From: Paenarthrobacter ureafaciens
GTDB taxonomy: Bacteria > Actinomycetota > Actinomycetes > Actinomycetales > Micrococcaceae
Assembly (NCBI RefSeq): GCF_004028095.1
Contig: NZ_SBHM01000007.1
Coordinates: forward strand, 2,418,001-2,482,000
Length of the DNA stretch: 64,000 nucleotides
Reading direction: 5' to 3'
Part shown: positions 8,845 to 16,155 of the stretch, one piece after another
Numbering within the stretch: position 1 is the first letter of the stretch
How the letters are laid out: the number at the start of each line of letters is the position of its first letter
Position numbers and translations under genes: made by a program
The notes under the pieces: generated by a model
Database searches by the model: none
What the model was told of the DNA's origin: nothing
What the model saw: only the letters and a program-made list of their open reading frames with translations

Positions 8845-9190
8845 CTAGTTCACTTTGACCAGTACCTGATCAATCCGCGCGAGCAAACCGGGCCAGCCGT
8901 TGCCCATGCCTTCGAGGGCTTGGCGGCCCAACGGGGTGTCCAACTTGAAGCCCGCGTGCTCGAAGTGCAGGACCGTGCCGTTGGCGGTCGTTTCCAGTTC
9001 CCATGTGATGGCTGTGTCCAGCATGCCTTCGGCGAAGATGAACGTGATCAATTTGCCCGGCTCGACTGCCGTGACTTCGCCCACTGCTGCTGGCCCCAGT
9101 TGCCCCTATCCATCGTGAAGCGGTGACCGACAGTTGGCGCAACGTCGCCGGGAGCCCACCACTGTGCGAGGAGTTTTCCGCGTCGCCTTT
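8845..9190 (-). pseudogene. SRPBCC/AHSA1-family remnant, 5'-truncated and frameshifted
   Basis: The minus strand encodes the core of an AHSA1-like SRPBCC protein: LLAQWWAPGDVAPTV, then RFTMDRGNWGQQQW, then after a one-base loss in a G run near 9083 GEVTAVEPGKLITFIFAEGM and a C-terminal helix (LEGMGNGWPGLLARIDQVL). No start codon or N-terminal strand is present; the reading frame meets a TGA near 9209. Such proteins bind small hydrophobic ligands. It is truncated exactly where the plus-strand remnant at 9205 begins. Confidence 0.7.
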
Positions 9191-9204
9191 GTTGGGTGCT
9201 GGCG

Positions 9205-9680
9205 TTTCAGTTAACGACGACGGCGGCAGAGACTTCTTCGGGAATCCCGCCTCTGGTGCCGGCTCCGTTGGGGCTCCGAACATCGGTGCCTATCAGGGGC
9301 CTGGAATTGCGCCTGCGGCGCTGCCTTTCGGTTCTTTGGTGAACCAGAGGTCAGTGGCGAACGCGGCCAATCCGCGCAATGGGGCTGTTACGGCTGGTCG
9401 GCGGACGTTCTCGGAGGAGGCACTTGCGGCGGCTGGGTTTGGTGACTGGGAAGCCGTACTCTGCATTTGGGGTCTCGTGCGTTTGGCATCCGACGGCGGT
9501 GGGGACTCCGGATATTTTAAAGGCAGCTGGGCAGGAAGTTGCTGTTTCGGGCAAGGGGCGGACTTTGCTGTTGACGGCGTTCTCCAAGGGGAACGTGTCC
9601 TCGGATGTCGCGACCGTGCACTTCACCAACGGGCAGACCCGGCAGGTTACTCTTTCTCTGCCGAAGGAGTTAAATTCTGA
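9205..9680 (+). pseudogene. C-terminal remnant of a secreted parallel-beta-helix/glycosidase-like protein
   Basis: The first part reads DDGGRDFFGNPASGAGSV and PNIGAYQGPG, a typical end of a right-handed beta-helix (pectate-lyase-like) domain. It is followed by a domain found at the end of many secreted actinobacterial carbohydrate-active enzymes (RRTFSEEALAAAGF). In another frame, after a shift near 9440, come VGTPDILKAAGQEVAVSGKG, TLLLTAFSKGNVSSDVATVHF and TNGQTRQVTLSLPKELNSD. The 5' part is absent. Confidence 0.6.
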
Positions 9681-9987
9681 CTGCCGTTGGGGTTGCAAAG
9701 AGAAAATGAGAAATCCCCTTGGACCGGAAACCGGTCTAAGGAGGTCGGAATCAGGACTAATTGCTCCTCCAAGCCCCGCTGCTGCAGTGCGTCCTGGCCG
9801 GGGGATTGCGGCCTAAGTGTTCGTGCATCACGCGGCCCTCTGTACGGAAGGAATTCGTCCTCGCGTGCGCCATGTTCGATAGTCAGCAGTTCCACCTAAT
9901 ACATGTGTCGCCAGCTGGGCAAGCAAGCGTTATATTCGGTACACGCCAGTGCCTATGGCGCGGATTTAGTTCTGGAGAAGTGGGGGA
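9681..9987. other. Intergenic region, no gene seen
   Basis: Between the beta-helix remnant and the DUF6932-like gene. It holds a small perfect palindrome GACCGG-AAA-CCGGTC (9722-9736) followed by taaggaggtcgg, an SD-like sequence with no start behind it. Nothing else is recognisable. Confidence 0.5.
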
Positions 9988-10566
9988 ATGGCGATGATGC
10001 CACCGTTTGACGTGCAGACCGGGCACCTACCGGTGGGCCGATACAGCTGCACGCCGGAGGAGGCACAGCAGAGGCTGGTTCATGATCCGGGGTTCAAGAA
10101 TTCTTCTACCCGCGTGGACCTCTGGCTGAACTTCGAAAGGTATATCGCGAAGTTCTTCGCTCTTGAGGAAAAGTATCAGGACATCCTGACGGCTCCAGTC
10201 TTGGACAGGGTATGGCTCGGTGGGAGTTTTGTCAGTGCCAAACTAGATCCTAATAACGTGGATGCGACGCTGATCATTAACCGAGGAGCCAAGGATGCGC
10301 TCCGAGGGAAGGCGGGGACGGGACTTTTCGCACGCTCCCGGGACTCGGTCAAGGATGAATTCGGCGTTTCGCCATTATTCTTGTACTACGAGCCTGTCGT
10401 GCATGTTTTCCGTTTGGACGGTTTGGAAGAGTCGCATAGGACATATTTGGCGACTCGCGGCACGTGGGATGACTGGTGGCAGCGTGTACGTGCGGAGGAT
10501 GATCGGGGCCTGTCGGAAGGGACCTGCCTGCCAAGACGGGGTTATGTAGAGGTGGTGATGTCATGA
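9988..10566 (+). CDS. DUF6932-like protein (nucleotidyltransferase-fold candidate)
   Basis: 192 residues. The core RVWLGGSFVSAKLDPNNVDA, followed by TLII, resembles the G-S-F...D-x-D active-site region of nucleotidyltransferase-fold DUF6932 proteins, although the second acidic position appears as NVDATLI rather than DIDV, so the catalytic pair may be incomplete. The N-terminus (MPPFDVQTGHLPVGRYSCTP) matches the usual DUF6932 opening, in which a short peptide precedes a small helical segment. The ATG has TGGGGGA just upstream. Its last four bases (ATGA) contain the start of the next gene, so the two proteins are translationally coupled. The family is unassigned biochemically; a toxin-antitoxin-like role is inference from the pairing. 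Confidence 0.65.
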   Translation: MAMMPPFDVQTGHLPVGRYSCTPEEAQQRLVHDPGFKNSSTRVDLWLNFERYIAKFFALEEKYQDILTAPVLDRVWLGGSFVSAKLDPNNVDATLIINRGAKDALRGKAGTGLFARSRDSVKDEFGVSPLFLYYEPVVHVFRLDGLEESHRTYLATRGTWDDWWQRVRAEDDRGLSEGTCLPRRGYVEVVMS

Positions 10567-11600
10567 ACGCTCCGAGGTCACATTTCGAGTGGCGTAACCG
10601 TCTCTTGTCTCAACACCGTGAGAGCTTCGAAGAGACAGACGCCCCAAGCCTCGATGATGTGGGTTGGGAGCAATTGGAGCGCAAACAGTGGCTGGAGGCG
10701 GCCCAGGCCTTCGACCCTGGAGCAACTCTGATGGAGGAACTTTTGGTTCGCCTTATCGGAGAAACCGCCACCAATTCCGCCTTGCGCTTGGAATGGGAGG
10801 GCCTTCTGCGGCCTATTCAGGATGCGGTCGCCGCTGCCGCTGACGGGAATGTGAATTTGGAACTTTCGGGGTTCTCAAAGGGCAGTAGCGTCCTCCACTT
10901 CCGAGCCGTGAAGCGGGAACCAGTTGAATTTTTGGCGGATGACGATGTGCCTATGCGGGAAACGCCTCTGGCAGCTCCGGTTCGCCGATTCATTGAGTTC
11001 GTGGATGCAGTTGAGCACGAGGAGGACGTGCGTATGTATTCCAATTCGCCAATGCTCAGCGGCGTGGCCAAACTTTCGGAAGAACTTGAAAGGCTTGGCC
11101 TCGTTGCAGACTTCCGTTTTTACGCACGGAGTGGCGACCTTCGCCGGGCAACGCTGAGCGAACGCGGACTGGACTACATGAAATCACTGAGTGAAGCTGA
11201 GGAATTCACAACGCAGATATTTGTTAGCGGACGCGTGACTGAGTTGCGCGAATCGGGGCATGCCAAGGTTAAGCGAGGCACCACACGGAATGCTACGGCC
11301 TTTGACGTGCAATTCGATTCCCAGTCCCTGACGGACATGCGGCTGGTTTTGGGGCAGTACGTTAACTGGCGTGTTTCTATGGTCTCAACGAAGGATAAGC
11401 TGGGACGCCTGCGATCGACGCGCTATGAGTTCGACGGTGATTCCGGCCTGCATCAAGAGGACGCGTTTCAGTTGGACGAGAAAGATGCTTGGAATGTACG
11501 GATAGCTGCTCAGGAAGGGCGGACTGAACTCTGGAGAAACAAGGATGAAGTCGTTCTCCCCGATGAAGATGTCTCCCCAGACGAGGACGCACCTCGCTAA
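10563..11600 (+). CDS. Hypothetical partner of the DUF6932-like gene, 345 aa
   Basis: A soluble acidic protein. Residues 60-130 (ATLMEELLVRLIGETATNSA, then LEWEGLLRPIQDAVAAA, then VNLELSGFSKGSSVLHFRAV) look like a structured alpha/beta segment. The middle has a helical stretch (MLSGVAKLSEELERLGLVAD). A beta-rich part follows (TTQIFVSGRVTELRESGHAK and TAFDVQFDSQSLTDMRLVLG), resembling a small barrel that could bind nucleic acid. The C-terminus is strongly acidic (DEVVLPDEDVSPDEDAP). No family recognised. Four-base overlap with the preceding gene points to a complex or toxin-antitoxin pair. Confidence 0.65.
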   Translation: MNAPRSHFEWRNRLLSQHRESFEETDAPSLDDVGWEQLERKQWLEAAQAFDPGATLMEELLVRLIGETATNSALRLEWEGLLRPIQDAVAAAADGNVNLELSGFSKGSSVLHFRAVKREPVEFLADDDVPMRETPLAAPVRRFIEFVDAVEHEEDVRMYSNSPMLSGVAKLSEELERLGLVADFRFYARSGDLRRATLSERGLDYMKSLSEAEEFTTQIFVSGRVTELRESGHAKVKRGTTRNATAFDVQFDSQSLTDMRLVLGQYVNWRVSMVSTKDKLGRLRSTRYEFDGDSGLHQEDAFQLDEKDAWNVRIAAQEGRTELWRNKDEVVLPDEDVSPDEDAPR

Positions 11601-12134
11601 GGTCTGACTCCCTACGGCGTGGTGGCTCGCAGCCTTGTTTTCCGGTGTCGTTCTGTTGACTAAGGAGCCTCCCCGATCGTTCGCGAGTCACTACCCGTCA
11701 ATCAGCGGAGCGGCGCGCCAGGGGCCTGCCAGCAATCCCACAGCAACGGGCCCTGCCGCGAGGCGGCGACTAGGTGGTCTACCCGGCGATTTCCCAACTC
11801 GTAAGCAGAGTTGCCGAGCCGGAGCGGAAGTTAGTCGAGCCAAGCCCGGACTTGAGGTCGATGCTTAACGGCTGCAGAGAAACGACTGATTGAGAATACT
11901 TTGGACCTGCCGTACGTCTGAGGCCACTTGAGCGGTGAACGAGACGCAAAATGTTCGCAGGCGTGATCTCAAGGATCCGCTAGCAGCCCCGACGCGCACA
12001 GCAGCATCCCGCCTTGCATACGAGGAGATGAGGTGCGTTGTCGTTGCATGTGATCACCATCGCAAGACAAAAACCCGAGGTGTCAACAGTACTCGCCTGA
12101 AAATGTCAGTGCCGTAGGCGACAATGGGACGGTG
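11601..12134. other. Intergenic region of about 530 bases, no gene supported
   Basis: Separates the DUF6932 pair from the R-M operon. Short open frames exist but have no plausible start signals or protein-like composition. It should contain the promoter for the methyltransferase; no control-protein (C-box) repeat was recognised. Confidence 0.5.
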
Positions 12135-13532
12135 ATGAAATACGTAGATCTGTTTGCTGGCTGTGGTGGCCTGTCCTTGGGTGTCGAGCGCGCAGGGGGT
12201 GAACTTGTCGTGGCGGTTGAGAAATCGGACATGGCAGCCCGAACCTTCTACCACAACCTTGTGGCTGACGCCTCGGACGCTCGGAAGTGGAACGACTACA
12301 TCGCCTTGCCAGTGAAGGAGCAGGCGGAGGGTCGGGTGCTGGTCAAGGAACTAAACGTCCTACTCAACGACGATAACGTGATGCAAGGCTTGACCGAGGC
12401 CAATCTGGACTTGGTCGTGGGCGGACCTCCGTGTCAAGGGTTCTCGCTTGCGGGTCGGCGGAAGTTTGACGATGTTCGCAACAAACTTCCATGGGAATAT
12501 CTGGAGTTTGTAGCTCGAACCCAGCCCAAAGCTGTGGTCATAGAAAACGTAGTTGGAATGAATCAACGCTTTACGACACAAGAAGAGTCGTCGTTTACGC
12601 AACTACAGCAGGCATTGAGGGAGACGGAGCCCGGGTACGTGGTGCAGGGCGTTCATGTGAACGCTATGCACTACGGAGCACCCCAACACCGACCTCGACT
12701 AATGATCATCGCTTTGCGTTCGGACGTGGCTCAGGCCTTGGACGTTGAGTCCACGGGTGAACTATGGAAATCAGAGTTCAAAGATGCCCTGAAATCAGCG
12801 CTGCCACCATTAGCGCCGATTCCAACCGTTTCCAGCCACGAAGTGCGAACAGTGTCTGACGCGGTTGCCGATCTCTCGCCTCACGCTCCAAACGAACTGC
12901 AAGGTCGAAACGGGTCTTACATTCGTAGCCTGCGAAGTCCAAAATGGAAGATGCGGACAAGGCCTGGGGGCCCGCAGACAAATCATGTGCCCCGAAGGCA
13001 CAACGAGAAAACCACTCAGCGTTTCCGCTTGTATCAGTATCTCGCGGGAGCAGGTTTGGATCAAAGAATCATAAGCAGGGCAGCATCTTTGACAGAATCA
13101 GATGCCGTCCTTTACGTCAAGAATCAACTGGTGGACGCGAAGCTTCCCGCGGTTGCCCCGGACGGAGTGGAGTTAGCTTCGACCCTTGATGAGCTGTGTG
13201 GGGTTGTCCTCAGTCTCGCCACCAAGAAGCACTCTCAGAAGGTGCTGGGATGGACAAAGCCAGCTCGTACAGTTGTAACCCTGCCAGACGACTACGTTCA
13301 CCCATCAGAGCCTCGGATTTTCACAGTCCGAGAAATGGCGCGCTTTCAGGGCTTCCCCGACCGATTCGAGTTCCTCGGTAAGGAAACGACGGGCGCCCAT
13401 AGACGCAGAGTGGAAGTGCCACAGTATTCGCAGGTGGGAAATGCGGTCTCTCCCTGGCTATCATTGGCCGTCGGGGAGCGCATTGCAAATCTTTTGGGGG
13501 ATGAACGGATTGCGTCAGTTAAACGAGACTGA
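12135..13532 (+). CDS. DNA (cytosine-5) methyltransferase of a type II R-M system
   Basis: 465 residues with all main m5C-MTase motifs in order. Motif I is DLFAGCGGLSLGVERAG (residues 5-21). Motif IV is GGPPCQGFSLAGRR with the nucleophilic Cys at about residue 100. Motif VI is VIENVVGM and motif VIII QHRPRLMIIAL. Motif IX follows the target-recognition region (ARTVVTLPDDYVHPSEPR, FTVREMARFQGFPDRF), and motif X is QVGNAVSPWLSLAVGERI. It transfers a methyl group from SAM to C5 of cytosine. The start at 12135 is preferred to a GTG three bases earlier. Its 3' end overlaps the restriction gene by 32 bases. The neighbouring MvaI/BcnI-type endonuclease and Vsr suggest a CCNGG-like target, which is inference. 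Confidence 0.93.
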   Translation: MKYVDLFAGCGGLSLGVERAGGELVVAVEKSDMAARTFYHNLVADASDARKWNDYIALPVKEQAEGRVLVKELNVLLNDDNVMQGLTEANLDLVVGGPPCQGFSLAGRRKFDDVRNKLPWEYLEFVARTQPKAVVIENVVGMNQRFTTQEESSFTQLQQALRETEPGYVVQGVHVNAMHYGAPQHRPRLMIIALRSDVAQALDVESTGELWKSEFKDALKSALPPLAPIPTVSSHEVRTVSDAVADLSPHAPNELQGRNGSYIRSLRSPKWKMRTRPGGPQTNHVPRRHNEKTTQRFRLYQYLAGAGLDQRIISRAASLTESDAVLYVKNQLVDAKLPAVAPDGVELASTLDELCGVVLSLATKKHSQKVLGWTKPARTVVTLPDDYVHPSEPRIFTVREMARFQGFPDRFEFLGKETTGAHRRRVEVPQYSQVGNAVSPWLSLAVGERIANLLGDERIASVKRD

Positions 13533-14709
13533 ACTTGCTAACGCAGCGTTTCTAACACGTTTTAGCATTGATTTCGGACTTCTTGAGCCCACGGCAACTG
13601 GACTGGGTAAGAGCATCATGGATGCAACCTTTGAATATCGCTCGTTTTTATCTCGTCAAGGGATTCATGACTATTCGTTGCAAGCGCAGGGTACGCAAAA
13701 TAAGTCCATTATCCCTGCGAGGATAATGACGCTGGATGGTGATGTCTTAGAAGTCGCTGCTTCGCTCTATCGCCCCATGACCAAGAAGGGTGACCCACGT
13801 GTCTGGTTCTCTCAACTAAAGAGACACTGTATAGCAGGGGATATTCTAGCCAGTGTATGGAACGGTAGTTGCATATGGCTGCTCAACTTGAGTCGTGTTG
13901 ATCTAAGCAAGGCCGTTGAAATCAACGCGAATTACAGGACCCTTCTGAAGCCGAGAATCTCGGCGCGAGAGAGCGTGTTCGAAGAGCTGTTGGAGATGCT
14001 ACGTGACATATCTGCTCGCGGTTTCATTCCAGCCATTCGCCACGGCGACACAGGAGTTGGTCATCTTCTCGAAACTGAGCTCGGTATACAGGCTAACTCG
14101 TCGAAAGCGCCTGATTACAAAGGCGTTGAAATAAAGTCAACGCGAGGTAAGCAGAGGCGTAGTCTAACCTTATTTGCCAGAGTACCTGATTGGAGCATTA
14201 GTCAACTTCCATCAGTGCGACGGTTGTGGGAGGAGTTTGGATATGACCGCGCCGATGGTAAAGGGCGAAGGTTAAATTGTACCGTTAGCGGAACGACCTG
14301 GAACTCGCAGGGTCTTAAGTTGAGTGTCGACGACAACGCAGGCATCCTGCGTGAGGCATCGCGAAATCCCGAGGTGCCATATCCAGTTTCGTGGCGGTTG
14401 GAAGTCTTGCAGGATGCGTTAGCTCAGAAGCATGCTGATACGTTCTGGGTGAAGGCGAATTCACGTCGCGAAGGAGGCGTGGAATTGATTCACTACCATT
14501 CCGCGGTGCAAACGAGTATGCCTATAGTTCAGCAGCTTTCGCCCATGCTCGCGAGCGGCGGAGTAACTGTAGACCACGTTATCAATTTGAAGGCGGGGGC
14601 AGGTGTCTCAGCTCCTCGCGAAGCAGGTCCCCTATTCAAAATAAAGGAACAGCGGTTTACCGAGCTGTTTCCAGAGCCAATTATTCATAGTTTGATGTCT
14701 AAACCCTAA
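13501..14709 (+). CDS. MvaI/BcnI-family type II restriction endonuclease
   Basis: 402 residues. The active site is PDYKGVEIKSTRGK: Asp205, Glu210 and Lys212 form a PD-(D/E)XK site in the D-x4-E-x-K spacing of MvaI/BcnI enzymes. The preceding AIRHGDTGVGHLLETELGI segment, where family members recognise substrate and bind metal, is also conserved. MvaI and BcnI are monomeric and cut CCWGG and CCSGG; the actual target here is unknown. The N-terminal 150 residues (ETELANAAFLTRFSIDFGLL and RIMTLDGDVLEVAASLYRP) are an additional domain, longer than in MvaI itself (about 250 residues). The ATG at 13501 lies inside the methyltransferase gene, so translation is probably coupled. Visibly more A/T-rich than neighbours, suggesting transfer. 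Confidence 0.88.
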   Translation: MNGLRQLNETELANAAFLTRFSIDFGLLEPTATGLGKSIMDATFEYRSFLSRQGIHDYSLQAQGTQNKSIIPARIMTLDGDVLEVAASLYRPMTKKGDPRVWFSQLKRHCIAGDILASVWNGSCIWLLNLSRVDLSKAVEINANYRTLLKPRISARESVFEELLEMLRDISARGFIPAIRHGDTGVGHLLETELGIQANSSKAPDYKGVEIKSTRGKQRRSLTLFARVPDWSISQLPSVRRLWEEFGYDRADGKGRRLNCTVSGTTWNSQGLKLSVDDNAGILREASRNPEVPYPVSWRLEVLQDALAQKHADTFWVKANSRREGGVELIHYHSAVQTSMPIVQQLSPMLASGGVTVDHVINLKAGAGVSAPREAGPLFKIKEQRFTELFPEPIIHSLMSKP

Positions 14710-14716
14710 TGGACGC

Positions 14717-15127
14717 CTAGTCTTCCAGAAAATTTTGTGCGATCGCGAGGATGACTTCACTGTCCTTCGTTTGGCATTCCCAAATAATCAGCACATTCCA
14801 GCCCTGCTCCATTAAGTTTAGGACCTGTTCACGATCTCGCTCTTGATTACGAGCGCGTTTTTCTGCCCAAAAGTCTGGGTTTGACTTGGGCAGGCGTAGG
14901 CCTACCGGACAGTCATGGGCGTGCCAGAAGCATCCGTGGACAAATATTGCTTTTCTTCGTGAAGGAAAAACCAAATCGGGGCTTCCTGGCAGCCTCTTAT
15001 CGTGAACGAGGTATCGATATCCTTCGCGGTGGAGAGTGCGCCGTACACGAAGCTCTGGTTTCGTGTCCTTTGAACGAATCTTTGCCATGTGCTGGCTTCG
15101 CTGTTCTGGGGTCATGAAGTCCGTCAC
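14717..15127 (-). CDS. vsr: Very short patch repair endonuclease (Vsr)
   Basis: 136 residues, the family's usual length. MTPEQRSQHMAKIRSKDTKP is the Vsr N-terminus, with conserved RxxxMxxIRxKxTxPE. SPDLVFPSRRKAIFVHGCFW carries the catalytic Asp and zinc-linked FVHGCFWHAHDC. The rest is ANxxxW-like (KSNPDFWAEKRARNQERD). It nicks 5' to the T of T:G mismatches that arise when 5-methylcytosine deaminates, limiting mutation at methylated sites. Start GTG at 15127 has GGAGGAGCAACCG upstream. It converges with the restriction gene with only seven bases between the stop codons, completing a methylase-nuclease-repair set. Confidence 0.93.
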   Translation of the reverse strand: MTDFMTPEQRSQHMAKIRSKDTKPELRVRRTLHREGYRYLVHDKRLPGSPDLVFPSRRKAIFVHGCFWHAHDCPVGLRLPKSNPDFWAEKRARNQERDREQVLNLMEQGWNVLIIWECQTKDSEVILAIAQNFLED

Positions 15128-15581
15128 CGGTTGCTCCTCCCACTTCCAAACTCAAGTTGCTCCCCGTTGAACGACCTCACGGCACTGCAATCTCCGGGGT
15201 AGAGCACCGGCTGCTCTCATTTGATAAGGCACTGTTCGGTCTACTGTTTTACACCCAGTATGTTCGGGGTTGGCGGTTTTGCGTCACCATATTCCACGCA
15301 AGTGATGTTCTGAGGAGCCTAACCTCCGCGGTCGGCCTTTACTGTAGGTGCAATGGCCCCACTTGCCCCGTGCTCCCAGTGTGTCGACGCTTCTCAACAT
15401 GAGGGTCTATATAGGATGTTGCTCTTGGCACCTGACCTGCCGAGCGAAGGCGGAAAAGTGGTCTGCCAAATGAATGATCACAGAGGTAACTGAATTTGCA
15501 GTATACGGCGATTATAGAGCCCAGACGGCGGGGCGCTGCTGGAATGTGTGCTCGGAGCGTCAGGTTCTCGGAGGAGCCAGC
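15128..15581. other. Intergenic region of about 450 bases between vsr and the helicase operon
   Basis: Divergent promoter region: vsr is read leftward, the helicase operon rightward. No protein-like open frame, tRNA or long repeat is supported. Promoters were not assigned. Confidence 0.5.
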
Positions 15582-16088
15582 GTGAGCGGTCGGCCATACG
15601 CTTCGTTGAAGATATCGCAGCTCGAGGAGCTAGCTCTCGCCAGCCGGGAGGACGATGTGGTATTACGGCGGCTTGCCGCTGAACTACGCCTTCGGAAGAC
15701 GCTACGGGCCCAGAAACTTCTGCGGACGGTGGAAGCCTCTCCAGCGGAATATGGAGAAGCTGCGGAGGTCGGCGCGGCTCTTGATTCAGTGCTGCGGCAG
15801 GAGGGGCGCGTTGGAGGCCCGGATGGGAACAATGATTCTGGTCCCTCTCAGGACTACGAGTCGTTGAAGAGAAAGTACGAGACGCTGCGAGCAACTTTCA
15901 CGCTTGAGGCTGAGATACTGGCGCGCTGGGGCATGACGCCGCTACTTCCCGCAGATTTGCAGATTCAGGTGTTCGATGCTTGGGAAGGGAGGCTGATGGG
16001 TTCGATGGACAGCCTGATCAGGACTCCTGAAAGATTGTTGGCGGACCGAGAGCGAATTGCACTGGAACGTAAAGCTCGAGGCATTTGA
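15582..16088 (+). CDS. Helical hypothetical protein, first gene of nuclease-helicase operon
   Basis: 168 residues, mostly predicted helix. The N-terminus SLKISQLEELALASREDD resembles short helical repeats. A central helix (LRAQKLLRTVEASPAEYGEA) is followed by a Gly/Asp-rich break, then YESLKRKYETLRATFTLEAE, which has a heptad-like coiled coil. The C-terminal half contains WGMTPLLPADLQIQVFDAWE. No catalytic motif. The GTG start at 15582 follows GGAGGAGCCAGC, a strong ribosome site; an upstream in-frame extension has none. The nuclease-helicase gene follows by 67 bases and the AddB-like gene four bases after that, so it probably belongs to the same transcript and could be an adaptor or recognition subunit (inference). 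Confidence 0.7.
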   Translation: MSGRPYASLKISQLEELALASREDDVVLRRLAAELRLRKTLRAQKLLRTVEASPAEYGEAAEVGAALDSVLRQEGRVGGPDGNNDSGPSQDYESLKRKYETLRATFTLEAEILARWGMTPLLPADLQIQVFDAWEGRLMGSMDSLIRTPERLLADRERIALERKARGI

Positions 16089-16155
16089 TGGAATCATTGG
16101 GATCGAGTATCAGGTGCGGAGATAGGAACCCGCTCACGCAAGGATGAGGAGAGCG

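Noticed and set aside
15157..15402. 81-residue frame between vsr and the helicase operon
   Set aside because: Cys-rich random-looking composition and no ribosome site.
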